Shown in pieces: positions 8,201 to 16,555 of a stretch of DNA of 45,046 bases (position 1 is its first letter; each line of letters opens with the position of its first letter). The notes below the pieces were generated by a model that was given only the letters and a program-made list of their open reading frames with translations, was not told the DNA's origin and ran no database searches. This DNA comes from an uncultured beta proteobacterium (GTDB lineage Bacteria > Pseudomonadota > Gammaproteobacteria > Burkholderiales > Burkholderiaceae). Location: contig CAIVXR010000224.1 of assembly GCA_903909925.1 (NCBI GenBank), positions 1 through 45,046 on the forward strand. The letters are read 5' to 3'. The position numbers and the translations under genes are program-made.

Positions 8201-10742
8201 GGGTAAAGAAAAAATAACTGGAAAGTCAGCAGATACCTCCCCAAGCAGCGGCGTTACTCCGCAAAAACCAGCAGCGGCGCCTACAACAACACCAGCTCCG
8301 GCTGCTGTTAAAGCAGATTTGAACGATGATGGGCTTGGTGCGGGTCAAAAAGTTGCGGCTACATCACCTCCTGTAATGGAAGATGATCTGCCTATAGATT
8401 TTGCAAACCGTGGTGGCCGTATGGGCTACGCATTAGGTAGCAGTATCCCTTACGGCGGATCTCAAGGTTACATCCCAGAAGAAGCTTATGAGATGCAACC
8501 TCCGCAAAAATTGCCAAGCAATGACGCTGAAATGAAAGCTGCGGCTCAAAGAGCTACATCGCAATCTAGCGGTTTAGGCACGGCTCTTAAAGGAGCAGCG
8601 GGCCTTAACTCAGCCTATAAATTGGGTAGCAAATACGCTCCTGAAACTATGGGTGCAATCAAGAGTGGCCTTTCCACCCTAACTGGAATTGGTGGCTCTG
8701 GTGCTGCCGCTGCTGGAACAGGTACTGCCGCCACGGAAGCCGCTGCTGCGGGCTTGGGTGCTGCTGCGCCGACCGCTGAAGCTGCATTAGGTGCTGCTGG
8801 AGCTACAGAAGCCGCTGGCGGCCTTGGTGCGTTAGCGTCAGGTGCTGGCAGCTTATTAGCTGATCTTGGACCGTTAGCTTTCCTTTTTGCTCTCAAGGAT
8901 GGTGGTCGTGCAGGCCATTACTCTGGCGGCATTGTCCCCCAACGCAAAGGCTATGACGGAGAAAATGGTAGCGCTGTCAAATCTGCATATGATCCCACTG
9001 AAATATTAACTCAAGCAGCAACCAATGCTGGCATTGATCCTGAGGAAATTAAATCTATTGGCAACGCCGAGAGCAGATTGAAGCCTCTCGGACCTGGAAC
9101 AATTGGCGATGATGGATCATCGGCTGGTTGGCTGCAAATGCACGTTGGTAATGTATCTCCCAAGTTTCCTAATCCAGGATTGGGTGATGACGCAATTAAA
9201 GCCATTCGGCCAGACCTTCATACAACTCTTTCACCTCAAGAAAAAGTTAATTGGCTTAATCAACCAGAAAACCAACTAGATATTGCTAAATTTGCTGCTA
9301 ATCATGCCTCCAAAAATGGGTGGGGTGCATGGTCTACTGCGAAAGGTCTTGGCCTTATGCCGGGCGGAGGAGAGTCCGCAGCAAGTTCAGGTCTTGGTAA
9401 AGCCTTAGATACAGGCACATTCCCAATCAGGCCCCCAGCTAACACTAAAGGCGATAAACAGGATTGGTCTGACTTCCTTACCAGCCGTCAGTTCATCATT
9501 CCAGCCCTGACAGCTATTGGGACAATGGGATCAACACCTACCCGTAACTTTGGCACAGCCCTTTCTGCTGGCCTGTTAGCTGGCGCACAAGCGTATCAGC
9601 CAACAGAAACATCAGCTATTGAACAAGAAAAGAAGCGTGCTGAAGCCGAAGAAAAAGGCGTTGATGTACAGATTAAGAAAGCTGCTCTCTATCAACGTAG
9701 ATTTGTTCAAGGTTATGGTTGGGAAGTTCTCGACCTCACTAAGCCTTATGCTGGATACGTTCCGATCACGGATGCAAAGGGGCAGCCTTTGCCCGGTATT
9801 GATCCTGTATTTGGTAAACAAATTCCAGTTGCTAAAGACAGCCAAGAAGGCCCGGAGATTAGTTCTCAATCCGCCGCTCAGACTAACATTCAAACTGGTA
9901 AGACTGAAACTCCAAACACAACAAAAACATCAACAATAGAGCCTTCAAAAGTCGAGGGTGTTGATCAAACTGTTGGATGGAAGGCAAGTACAAACATTCC
10001 CCAAAATTATCTGCCGCAAAACCAGTATGAAATTGCCAATGTTCCAGAGCAAGCAGCATCCATGCGGGATATTGGCAAGACAACTGTTGGCGAACAAAAT
10101 AAAAAAGCAAATGCTGCTTATGATCAGCTTACTCAGTTGAAAGCGATGGAAGCTGATTTTGAAGCTATACCGAAGACTGGCTTCAATACATTGGGGGCAT
10201 ACGCACCAGAAAAAACAAACATTGCTCGTAAAATCAATGATGTTTTGGCTACATTTGGGGCTGAACCGATGTTTGACAGCAGTGTTTTGGCAAATATTGA
10301 GCAGATTCATAAAGGCAGTACGCGCCTTGGATATGCTACATCATCTGCCATCAATAGCCGTGAGCCGGGATACATCATCACTGGCGCTATCAGAGCAAAC
10401 CCGAACATTGAGAATACGCCAGAAGGCTTTAAGCGCCTTACTAATGCGTTGCAGCAAGAGGCTCAAATCCAGCGAGATAAAGGCCAATTCTACAGCAATT
10501 ATATGGCTCGTTTCGGTCACTTAGATGGAGCTGAGGATATGTTCTTTAAGTTGAATCCACCTGAGAGATATATTGCTAGGGCAGTTGCTGCATCGGTCGA
10601 TCCTGTATGGATACAAAATTTGCGCGAACATAGCCCAGACACAAAAGAGAACAAGAATGGTCCGACATTGCGTGAATTGATTGATGAAAAGTACGGCAAA
10701 GGTACAACCAATATCTTGATGGGCGGAGGTCCACGTGGCTGA
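5256..10742 (+). CDS. Giant multidomain internal virion / DNA ejection protein
   Basis: An 1828-residue protein. In order: Gln/Ala-rich helical region (about 130-330); a short peptidase S74-like module with Ser351-Asp-Lys-Arg-Leu-Lys356, then IGLMAQDVE and YKTVDY; DUF4214-like repeats near 512-567 and 658-712 (YRDQLGR and YQGVLGREAD with YW), separated by five KVVDP repeats; a Gly/Tyr-rich tract (about 715-863); three GGR(T/M/A)G(Y/H) motifs near 889, 1051 and 1214; an Ala-rich hydrophobic segment (about 1150-1205); a lysozyme-like transglycosylase domain (about 1245-1372, catalytic candidate Glu1272 in GNAESRLKP, then SSAGWLQM); and a helical C-terminus. Such proteins are packaged in the head and ejected to cross the envelope. 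S74 cleaves before its Ser, so cutting here would release a roughly 350-residue N-terminal piece (inference). Confidence 0.75.
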   Translation: MCGGGGTSSVSSVNIPPEVLQNYKDVFERAKGVAAQPFVPYSQDPNAFVAGMTPTQQAAIANTNAAQGMANPDVQAGQAMIGRGMQQASPYMNQAGGLTNRGLGAGQQYANMANRYLGAGTQNVNPGNLNTQQYMSPYTESVVQTTQRAMNQQQAQQLAQQQADQIRSGAFGGDRGGISRANLMGQQSLAQAQAIAPLYQQGYQNAQQTAAQQQAQALAAAQANRAAQQYGAQQAAALGQQQFGQNLSAAQQQMGLGQALYGQNLGQGQAYAGLGLQNQAAQLAAAQQQMQAGQTQQQTDQAAKTAMYNQFQQQQGFPYQQAQFLGNLAMGTGALSGSTTTTNSSSSGLFSDKRLKEGAEQVGKTNDGLPIYRYRYKGDDRTQIGLMAQDVEKEHPDAVGSSHGYKTVDYKKATDGAVRASRAYGGGLDPNSMGGSVYEPGAYADGGLLPRGGYADGGTPYDLSSTGYQFNPETGMYQRDLGDGESASMTPAELQQYDVSSYLPSTIGSQTADANAQQIAQIYRDQLGRSPSSSAETYYWQNELASGKTIDQVKAEIAGSPESVGYHQLPGTKVVDPVTKVVDPVTKVVDPGTKVVDPSTKVVTPIKTPTTTAAAGAANPNIQTPLTYDASKFAPSMAPMRNRYGSYVAPLWNTASSFDMTAPIQSMYQGVLGREADEQGMNYWKNDLANGGQNLQDMYFNFLKSNEYQNQSQAGLGNTYGGYGGPLGGYGDSSGSLGGFGGYGNQFGGMGGYGSNFGGYGNQGFGGYGGGYGGMGGYQSMGGYGGGLGGFGNMGSYGGYDSSGWGGQPSFGGFGNSGGYGGGYGGMSQGFSPMGGYGGYQALGGYGNLGGYGGGYGGLMPPQQTQQASPSSSTSSSTAPTSGPAAFNRGGRTGYAYGSVVDANDAAALQAQIAAGIPGQTMPGAQSAIPNKLLHVPKLIVSDYRPPAQKTPFEHAQEMVAFSRGVNELAGKDTLTRNLFDWGKEKITGKSADTSPSSGVTPQKPAAAPTTTPAPAAVKADLNDDGLGAGQKVAATSPPVMEDDLPIDFANRGGRMGYALGSSIPYGGSQGYIPEEAYEMQPPQKLPSNDAEMKAAAQRATSQSSGLGTALKGAAGLNSAYKLGSKYAPETMGAIKSGLSTLTGIGGSGAAAAGTGTAATEAAAAGLGAAAPTAEAALGAAGATEAAGGLGALASGAGSLLADLGPLAFLFALKDGGRAGHYSGGIVPQRKGYDGENGSAVKSAYDPTEILTQAATNAGIDPEEIKSIGNAESRLKPLGPGTIGDDGSSAGWLQMHVGNVSPKFPNPGLGDDAIKAIRPDLHTTLSPQEKVNWLNQPENQLDIAKFAANHASKNGWGAWSTAKGLGLMPGGGESAASSGLGKALDTGTFPIRPPANTKGDKQDWSDFLTSRQFIIPALTAIGTMGSTPTRNFGTALSAGLLAGAQAYQPTETSAIEQEKKRAEAEEKGVDVQIKKAALYQRRFVQGYGWEVLDLTKPYAGYVPITDAKGQPLPGIDPVFGKQIPVAKDSQEGPEISSQSAAQTNIQTGKTETPNTTKTSTIEPSKVEGVDQTVGWKASTNIPQNYLPQNQYEIANVPEQAASMRDIGKTTVGEQNKKANAAYDQLTQLKAMEADFEAIPKTGFNTLGAYAPEKTNIARKINDVLATFGAEPMFDSSVLANIEQIHKGSTRLGYATSSAINSREPGYIITGAIRANPNIENTPEGFKRLTNALQQEAQIQRDKGQFYSNYMARFGHLDGAEDMFFKLNPPERYIARAVAASVDPVWIQNLREHSPDTKENKNGPTLRELIDEKYGKGTTNILMGGGPRG
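6969..7073 (+). repeat. Five 21-bp tandem repeats inside the ejection gene
   Basis: Five in-frame 21-bp units start at 6969, 6990, 7011, 7032 and 7053. Consensus AC(T/C)AAAGTTGTTGATCC, encoding TKVVDPx. The first two differ by one base and the last is divergent. They form a linker between the first DUF4214-like copy and the Gly-rich region. Copy number is likely to vary between relatives. Confidence 0.9.
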
Positions 10743-13425
10743 TAATCTTCCCGAAGGCACTTTTTTTGCCCGCCCAAAGTCTGACGAAGAGAAGCAGCGT
10801 GAAGCAAGTGCTGGGGTGGAGCCTTTGGCTCAGGGCGTTAAATTCAAGCGTCCTGCGGGAGAAGAAGAGCCTGTTGGCCAATTAAAAGACGTCGGCATGG
10901 GGGCTGCGTCTGGCTTAACAAAGGGTGTTATTGGATTGCCCGGAATGGTGGGCGGAATTGGTCAAATTTATGATATGGCCGGAGCAAAAAAAGACGAGCT
11001 AATAGCATCTGCTGCGGAAAACTTGGGATTGCTCCCTAAAGGGAAAACTGCTGAAGATTTATTAAAAAGCACAAGAAAATTAGAATCTTCTTTTCAAACT
11101 CCCGCAGAACAAGCCGGATACGTTAATAAAATATACGGGATTCCCTTTCCTACCCCATCTGGATCAATTAAAGCAGCAGAAGATATTGTTGCTAAAACTG
11201 GTGCAAACATATCCCCCCTTACTCAATATGAAGCTAAAACAGGTCCGGGGCGTATTGCGCAAGGCACGACGGAATTTATACCATCAGCTTTAGCTGGCCC
11301 TGGCGGCATATTATCAAAATTAGCAACTGGATCTGTTGGCGGATTGACAGGACAGACAGCAAAAGAAATTGCGCGCCAATCTAATATGTCCCCTGGATAC
11401 CAAACTTTTTGGGAAACTCTTGGAACAGTTTTAGGAAGCGGTGCTATTAGCGCGGGACTATCTAGGTATGCCGCAAAGGACCCTGCAAAGCAACTTGAAA
11501 TGGCTCAAAGGTTTGCTGGTCAGGGTCTCAGAGAAAGTGTTAAAAACCCTTCTCAGATCCAAACTGATTTACAACGTCGATCAGCATTAGCTGCCAGGCC
11601 GGGTGCTTTGCCGACTGATGTTCAATTAACGCCAGCGCAATTGTTGAAAAGCGGTGAACTGCAAAATCTTCAACAGCGCCTTATGGGACTTGCGCCAAAT
11701 AGCCCTGAGGCAAACGCATTACAGCAGCAAATCATTGCATCAAAAAATGCCATGCAGTCGTCTGCTGAACAGGTTAAAGGAATTGTTGAGCCGACAATTC
11801 CAACAACCAATATGTCATCTGCAATTGGTTTATCTGGAGATAATCCCCAAAATTTATCTTCAATTGCAGCCAGGGGTGCGTTTGACGCGCTACATACGGC
11901 CAAAAAATCTGCTTCAGATTTGGCGTGGGAAAATCCATTGCTCAAGCAGACTAATGTTTATAAAGACAGAGCATTAAATTTAATTAAAGAGCATTTAGAC
12001 GACATTGGGTTAACTGATAGATCTAGAATTGACCCAGAGGTTACCAACTTAATAAATACGTTTGAAAAATCAAAAGGTTCAACAATACCACTAATGGACG
12101 TTCAAAATTTGCGCGCTATGGTCGGTGATAAAAGCCGAAGGGCATATGCATCTAATGAACCCGCCCTTGGAAAAATACATAAAGATTTAGCAACTAAACT
12201 CCATGACATTTTAGCCGATAGCCCTAACATGCAATTTGGTGATACGGCTGGTGCAAAGTTTGCTGCTTGGGACCAAGCTAGAGCTGCTACAAAAGATTAT
12301 TATGATACTTTTCGGCCCGATTTTATGGGCAAATTAGCGGCTAAAAACGCGGGTGCGCCAGTAATATCTTCGGAAGCGGTTTTTGATAATATGTTTTCTG
12401 GCAGAAATGCTGCTAGAAACCTTCAAGAAACAAGATCAGCGCTTGGTACATCAATTGATCCCCATGTCTCAGATTGGATCATGGGCGATCTTACTAAAAA
12501 CGGAACAAAACTTGATATTAAGCAAAGCGATGTCAGCAGGTATCTTGCTGACCCAAAGAACGCAGCAATTGTTGATCAGGTTCCCGGATTGCGCGATAGG
12601 CTTACTAACCTTGCGCAGAAGGCTGGAGAGTCAGAACAGCAAGCTCTTGTTAGGAATGCGAAGGATGCTTTTGGCAGGATTGCTGAATCTGGCAACCCTC
12701 AAAGAATTTCCGATTTTTTAAGTACGCATGGGGACCTTCTAAAAAGCACCCTTACTAATCCCAATGAGCGGCAATTCATTGACTCCATCCAGCGCGCAGC
12801 GAACCTAATGGCTCCTGCTCAGGCTGGTATTTCGTCATACAGTAAAACACTCAATGCCCTTGAAAATGGCAGAATGATTGATGTCATTCTTGGCAATAAA
12901 ATTGGCATATTATCTGATTATGCTGCTGGTGAAATTTTATCACAACTTTTCTCCGTTGCGTCTGGAGTCCAGACCGGAATTGGAACTGGTGCTGGATTTA
13001 TAGCGGCTGGTAAAACGCTACTCGGCGGAGGCCAAGCATCCAATTTAGCTGATGCAGTAAGCAAAGTCATTTTGGGTGATGTAAAGGGATTGACAGTTCA
13101 GCAGCTCCAAAAAGCTGCCGCCGATCCAGAACTAATGCGCCTGCTGATGAGCAAACCATCATCAGAAGTAGCAATGAATCTTCATAAACGCCTAATGGCT
13201 ATGGGACTTGGTATTGAACAAGTTCATGCGGTTGAGAATAAGCCTGATCAAAACCGCCGTGTCCGTGCTTCTGGTGGCCGTATCTCAACGTCATCATTAG
13301 GCGATAAGCTTGTCTTGGCGGCAGAAAGAGCTAAAAAGGAAAACAGCAAGGCTACTGAGCCGCTGTTGAATGTCAATGATGAGAGCATCGCCAAAGCTCT
13401 GGAAATCGCCAATAGGAACCTCTGA
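10735..13425 (+). CDS. Internal virion / ejection protein
   Basis: An 896-residue protein starting at GTG with GGAGGT just upstream; that ribosome site is encoded by the C-terminal Gly-Gly codons of the preceding gene (8-base overlap). It has an N-terminal Gly-rich hydrophobic stretch (about 50-85), a largely helical middle, a hydrophobic GVQTGIGTGAGFIAAGKTL segment near 740, and a C-terminal tail RASGGRIST followed by helices ending SIAKALEIANRNL. This tail resembles C-termini of other virion proteins in this window. Position after the giant protein suggests the second ejection protein. No enzyme motif was recognised. Confidence 0.6.
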   Translation: MADNLPEGTFFARPKSDEEKQREASAGVEPLAQGVKFKRPAGEEEPVGQLKDVGMGAASGLTKGVIGLPGMVGGIGQIYDMAGAKKDELIASAAENLGLLPKGKTAEDLLKSTRKLESSFQTPAEQAGYVNKIYGIPFPTPSGSIKAAEDIVAKTGANISPLTQYEAKTGPGRIAQGTTEFIPSALAGPGGILSKLATGSVGGLTGQTAKEIARQSNMSPGYQTFWETLGTVLGSGAISAGLSRYAAKDPAKQLEMAQRFAGQGLRESVKNPSQIQTDLQRRSALAARPGALPTDVQLTPAQLLKSGELQNLQQRLMGLAPNSPEANALQQQIIASKNAMQSSAEQVKGIVEPTIPTTNMSSAIGLSGDNPQNLSSIAARGAFDALHTAKKSASDLAWENPLLKQTNVYKDRALNLIKEHLDDIGLTDRSRIDPEVTNLINTFEKSKGSTIPLMDVQNLRAMVGDKSRRAYASNEPALGKIHKDLATKLHDILADSPNMQFGDTAGAKFAAWDQARAATKDYYDTFRPDFMGKLAAKNAGAPVISSEAVFDNMFSGRNAARNLQETRSALGTSIDPHVSDWIMGDLTKNGTKLDIKQSDVSRYLADPKNAAIVDQVPGLRDRLTNLAQKAGESEQQALVRNAKDAFGRIAESGNPQRISDFLSTHGDLLKSTLTNPNERQFIDSIQRAANLMAPAQAGISSYSKTLNALENGRMIDVILGNKIGILSDYAAGEILSQLFSVASGVQTGIGTGAGFIAAGKTLLGGGQASNLADAVSKVILGDVKGLTVQQLQKAAADPELMRLLMSKPSSEVAMNLHKRLMAMGLGIEQVHAVENKPDQNRRVRASGGRISTSSLGDKLVLAAERAKKENSKATEPLLNVNDESIAKALEIANRNL

Positions 13426-13433
13426 GGGTAAAA

Positions 13434-14117
13434 ATGGTTGACTATACGCTCACTACGAACAAGGCGATCATCAAGCCTAATTTCAACACCTATATTGATG
13501 ACTGGAACACCCCGGTAAATACCGACTGGGACATCATTGATAAGGCGTTTGGCGGTACGTACACAGTCTCGCTTTCAAGCAGCGATGTGACGCTTTCACA
13601 GGCTAATTGCCAGAACGTGCATATCCTATTGACTGGGGCATTGTCAGCAAATGTGACGGTTAAGTTCCCATCTGGTGTGTCTGGCTTCTTCATCGTCGAT
13701 AACACCACCACAGGGGCTTATAACATTACCCTGTCATCTAATGCTGGTGGCCCCTATTCGGTCTTGGCAGTCAAAGACGCTAATACCTTGATCTGGACAG
13801 ACGGCAGCAGCGTTTATCTAGCTGACAACTCACCTGTCACTGGCGGCGCTGGCATTGATGTCACAGGCACGGTGATCTCGCTTCAGGTTCCTGTAGCGGT
13901 TGCTAATGGCGGTACAGGCCAAACAGCCTTCACTAATGGCCAACTGCTGATCGGTAATACTGGCACTGGCGGCCTTTCATCAGCAACTCTGACTGCTGGT
14001 TCCAATATCACCATAACCAATGGGCCTGGCACGATTACCATTGCCTCCAGTGGAGGGGGTGGGGGTGGCGGTCTGCCAAACCCCTTTGCTGTCAGCTATC
14101 TTATTGCTGGGATCTGA
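13434..14117 (+). CDS. Tail fibre protein
   Basis: A 227-residue protein with beta-rich N-terminal repeats and the fibre signature VANGGTGQTAFTNGQLLIG followed by GTGGLSSATLTAGSNI and ITIASSGGGGGGG. GGTGxT and LLIGN motifs are common in trimeric phage tail fibres and spikes. GAGGGTAAAA precedes the ATG. It is short for a receptor-binding protein and may be an adaptor segment to which another fibre attaches. It is the last gene of the rightward block and overlaps the convergent glycosyltransferase gene by 17 bases. Confidence 0.7.
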   Translation: MVDYTLTTNKAIIKPNFNTYIDDWNTPVNTDWDIIDKAFGGTYTVSLSSSDVTLSQANCQNVHILLTGALSANVTVKFPSGVSGFFIVDNTTTGAYNITLSSNAGGPYSVLAVKDANTLIWTDGSSVYLADNSPVTGGAGIDVTGTVISLQVPVAVANGGTGQTAFTNGQLLIGNTGTGGLSSATLTAGSNITITNGPGTITIASSGGGGGGGLPNPFAVSYLIAGI

Positions 14118-14868
14118 TAATATCGCCAAGCAAAAGCGATAATATGCTATTGTATTTGACCATGTAGGCATCGTCTATGTGGTCAAACTGCCCTCTAAAG
14201 TACGTCTCATAGGCATGAACAGCGTAGCAGTTAAATAGCTTCTTAAACTCCACAATATGCTCCCTAGGATCAAGCAAAAGGTAGTTCTGCTTTAGATCGA
14301 GCGGGAAGAACAGCTCTTGAGGGGCAATCTTGCATAGATCGGGGTACATTAGCGCCAGGTCGTGAGGCAGGTTAACAGCATGGCTGGCCCACTTGCCGCT
14401 TGCCATGTACTCAGGGATTTTATCCCGCCACATCTTCAAGAACTCAGATCCGGGCTTAGCGATGATCGGAGCCATAGCAACGGAGTCAGGGCTTTCTCGG
14501 CCTAGGGTCAGGTCAGCGTTCTGGAACGGGGACAATCCACGGAGGACTAATGTGTCTGTATCGAGATAATACCCACCATATTCGATCATAATATCGAGGC
14601 GCAAAGTGTCTGCTTGATATTGGACATATTCCAGCACAACCCTGCCAATGCAGTCTGGCGGTGTGATAGGAACAATCTCAAATAGCTTTGAGGCACGATC
14701 CCAATGAATACTCCCCTCTGGCGGCTTGTTATTGTGCATGAGGATCTTATCAAACTTGCCATAGGTCTTTGCCGCCATGATAGCCAGCATGTTTAGATAG
14801 CTGAACGGTCTGGATTTTGGACCAGTGATCCATATGAAATGGGCAATATTGGGTACAGGATCAGTCAT
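14101..14868 (-). CDS. GT32-like glycosyltransferase (DXD)
   Basis: A 255-residue protein with the sugar-nucleotide-binding layout of glycosyltransferase family 32. It has an N-terminal IPxxxHFIW-like strand (NIAHFIWITG), a QADTLRLDIMIEYGG helix and the DXD motif DTD at 103-105 in GGYYLDTDTLVL, which binds the metal of the nucleotide sugar. It is the last gene of the leftward operon; GGAGAAGTGAA precedes its ATG and overlaps the stop of the upstream gene. The acceptor is unknown: host surface polysaccharide, virion protein or modified DNA are possible. The end is convergent with the tail fibre gene. Confidence 0.8.
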   Translation of the reverse strand: MTDPVPNIAHFIWITGPKSRPFSYLNMLAIMAAKTYGKFDKILMHNNKPPEGSIHWDRASKLFEIVPITPPDCIGRVVLEYVQYQADTLRLDIMIEYGGYYLDTDTLVLRGLSPFQNADLTLGRESPDSVAMAPIIAKPGSEFLKMWRDKIPEYMASGKWASHAVNLPHDLALMYPDLCKIAPQELFFPLDLKQNYLLLDPREHIVEFKKLFNCYAVHAYETYFRGQFDHIDDAYMVKYNSILSLLLGDIIRSQQ

Positions 14869-14869
14869 T

Positions 14870-15214
14870 TCACTTCTCCAAATACTCTGATGTTAACACA
14901 ATAAATCCATCTTGCGGTTGATCAGTGTCAAAATATCGAACTACCCCTGTAGTAGGATTATATTGCGTATGCTTTAGCGTGAATGTATGGCCATTCAATC
15001 GCGTCAGTGTTTGACCGTAGTAAGGTGGTTTCATATCGAAGCTAGGATCTGGATATTTGGTAGAATCTCTAAGCCTACCAAGGCCCATAATAGTGAAGGC
15101 ATTGTCTACAAGTTCATGATCTTTTTTATTTTGGTGATTAAATTTCCATTCATTCTTGAATGATTGCCAAGAAGATTTAAATCGCAGCCATTGTCGTTTG
15201 ATGTAGTTAAGCAT
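14870..15214 (-). CDS. Conserved-looking unknown early protein
   Basis: 114 residues: a basic, Trp/Lys-rich N-terminal helix (RQWLRFKSSWQSFKNEWKF) followed by a beta-rich domain with FTLKHTQYNPTTGVVRYF. No family recognised. The ATG follows AAGGGGGA, which is encoded in the last codons of the upstream gene. Its own last codons (LEK stop) provide the ribosome site of the glycosyltransferase gene, so the two are probably translationally coupled. Confidence 0.6.
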   Translation of the reverse strand: MLNYIKRQWLRFKSSWQSFKNEWKFNHQNKKDHELVDNAFTIMGLGRLRDSTKYPDPSFDMKPPYYGQTLTRLNGHTFTLKHTQYNPTTGVVRYFDTDQPQDGFIVLTSEYLEK

Positions 15215-15217
15215 TTT

Positions 15218-15511
15218 TCATTCCCCCTTAGGTGCAGCTGGCAAAGGCATCCATTGTTTCATCCAATCTTCGTTAATCACGGGGGGAGCATAAGCGCTTA
15301 ACCACCACCCCTCGTTAGTATAAATAACTATTTCAATGTCACCACTGCCCATATGCGCTAAAAATGGCTTTCCGTCTTTGGGTGCTGTACGGATAGGTTT
15401 CCATTTAATTTTATCCAGTTTTTTTGTGATCAATCTTCCCATATCAATGCAAAGATCTAGTTGTTCTCTCAACAATTTGTTTTCTTTTTTGCAATCCTCC
15501 AGCTCATCCAT
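15218..15511 (-). CDS. DUF551-like small protein
   Basis: 97 residues: a short coiled coil (ELEDCKKENKLLREQL), then a DUF551-like domain with KWKPIRTAPKDGKPF and C-terminal WMPLPAAPK. The ATG at 15511 has AAGGAGA upstream; longer in-frame starts lie inside the preceding gene and are not preferred. It is a paralogue of its upstream neighbour, which has the same WxP-TAPKDG and WMPL-PPK framing. DUF551 proteins are common phage and prophage accessory proteins of unknown function. Confidence 0.7.
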   Translation of the reverse strand: MDELEDCKKENKLLREQLDLCIDMGRLITKKLDKIKWKPIRTAPKDGKPFLAHMGSGDIEIVIYTNEGWWLSAYAPPVINEDWMKQWMPLPAAPKGE

Positions 15512-15758
15512 TTGTTTTCTCCTTAGGTGGCTCCGACAAAGGCATCCAATGTGTCGGAATGACGGCTCCAGATGAAGCCGAATTTCTCCAAAACCCACCA
15601 TCTCTTGTTTGGTGAAAATACATGAGTTTGTGCTTTAGTTTTGTAGCTTTTGGATCATAACCCAAGACAATCCTGCCATCTTTAGGTGCGGTGTCCATCG
15701 GTTGCCAATTAAGAACATTAAATTGGCTGTAATGATCGGTGGTTGTGTAGTCAGTCAT
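15504..15758 (-). CDS. DUF551-like small protein (paralogue)
   Basis: 84 residues, starting MTDYTTTDHY at 15758 with AGGGGGC upstream; two further in-frame Met codons upstream lack comparable sites. It contains NWQPMDTAPKDGRIVLGYD and ends THWMPLSEPPKEKTNG, matching the domain of the downstream neighbour. The two genes overlap by 8 bases, and the C-terminal PPKEK codons carry the AAGGAGA ribosome site for the next gene. Confidence 0.68.
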   Translation of the reverse strand: MTDYTTTDHYSQFNVLNWQPMDTAPKDGRIVLGYDPKATKLKHKLMYFHQTRDGGFWRNSASSGAVIPTHWMPLSEPPKEKTNG

Positions 15759-15783
15759 ATTGCCCCCTAATGTTTCTATGTCG

Positions 15784-16011
15784 TTATCCATTGCTCGTAA
15801 CAAAATGGGATAGATTTACTTCTCTTTCGAGTAACCCAATGATGTCGCCCAAGACATCCAGTTTTGTGATCCCATCCATCCCCAAAAACTCTAATGTTAA
15901 CGTAACATCACCTTCAACCACATTTTCTTTCAGCCATAATGTTCCAATTCTTGTCCCTTTTGTCCGTTCTCCTTCATAGGATTCACCAGCAAATCTTTCA
16001 GGATTCCTCAT
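15784..16011 (-). CDS. Small unknown early protein
   Basis: 75 residues beginning MRNPERFAGES, acidic and beta-rich in the middle (VEGDVTLTLEFLG), helical at the end (LGDIIGLLEREV). The ATG at 16011 is chosen because GGAGGGGAAAG lies at ideal spacing; the longer frame would read through the preceding gene's ribosome-site peptide. No family recognised. It overlaps the upstream gene by 14 bases. Confidence 0.6.
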   Translation of the reverse strand: MRNPERFAGESYEGERTKGTRIGTLWLKENVVEGDVTLTLEFLGMDGITKLDVLGDIIGLLEREVNLSHFVTSNG

Positions 16012-16216
16012 GTTCTTTCCCCTCCAATGCTTTTCTGGCGCGTTCAAGGTCTTGATGCGACACCATGCCATAATCAATCAAACGCCGCAGCGCCGCCTCC
16101 AGCTTTTCGATACGATTCGCTCGTTTTGTCAGTTCTTTGTTGTAATGAACTAAGCAATCTTGCCACATATGCAGTGTCATTTCCCCAAGCTCTGGTAACT
16201 TGATATTGTCACTCAT
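15998..16216 (-). CDS. Small coiled-coil paralogue (array member)
   Basis: 72 residues with the core RANRIEKLEAALRRLIDYG and C-terminus RARKALEGKEHEES. The ATG at 16216 follows GGAGGGGAAAG, which is the coding sequence for the E-G-K tail of the upstream paralogue. It belongs to a four-member tandem family (15998-16995) sharing RIExLEAALR and (R/E)A(L/M)EGK. Function unknown; predicted short dimeric helix protein. Confidence 0.68.
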   Translation of the reverse strand: MSDNIKLPELGEMTLHMWQDCLVHYNKELTKRANRIEKLEAALRRLIDYGMVSHQDLERARKALEGKEHEES

Positions 16217-16454
16217 CTTTCCCCTCCAGTGCTTTACGGGCGATTCGTCCGGGCCAATATTTGTCTTCAGGCTCCGTGTAAGCGATTTCCCGCAGCGCCG
16301 CTTGTAGTTCTTCAACACGGTGAAAACAGTGATGTAAATCATCCTCCAGCGTCTCGATGCGGTCGGCGGATTCTACGCACACTGGATTGCCACATAGACA
16401 GTTAATGTCAGATGCTCCCCTATCGCGCAGCCGCTTCACAAGATCGTCGGTCAT
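16209..16454 (-). CDS. Small coiled-coil paralogue (array member)
   Basis: 81 residues: N-terminus MTDDLVKRLRDRG, then a Cys cluster CLCGNPVC, a helical core (RIETLEDDL, RVEELQAALREI), and the tail RIARKALEGKDE. The N-terminus and tail are nearly identical to those of the member at 16753-16995, showing recent tandem duplication. The Cys cluster is absent from the other copies and may bind metal (inference). AAGGAA precedes the ATG; the tail encodes the next gene's ribosome site. Confidence 0.68.
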   Translation of the reverse strand: MTDDLVKRLRDRGASDINCLCGNPVCVESADRIETLEDDLHHCFHRVEELQAALREIAYTEPEDKYWPGRIARKALEGKDE

Positions 16455-16555
16455 GGCGCGTTCCTTAGAACGTTAACTATCACCCAAGCTACAATTCCGA
16501 TGAAAACAATATCGGTTAAAGGGTCCATAAATGCCTTTATAATTTCAGTTGTCAC
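16451..16555 (-). CDS. 34-residue membrane protein in the small-gene array
   Basis: A very short gene filling what otherwise looks like a 90-base gap. It begins GTG at 16555 (MTTEIIKAFMDP) with GGAGGGGAAAA directly upstream, encoded by the E-G-K codons of the preceding paralogue, exactly as at the other junctions. The protein has one membrane helix (IVFIGIVAWVIVNVL) and ends RNAP. Its TGA stop overlaps the ATG of the next gene (ATGA). The matching ribosome site and overlap at both ends argue that it is real; function unknown. Confidence 0.6.
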   Translation of the reverse strand: MTTEIIKAFMDPLTDIVFIGIVAWVIVNVLRNAP

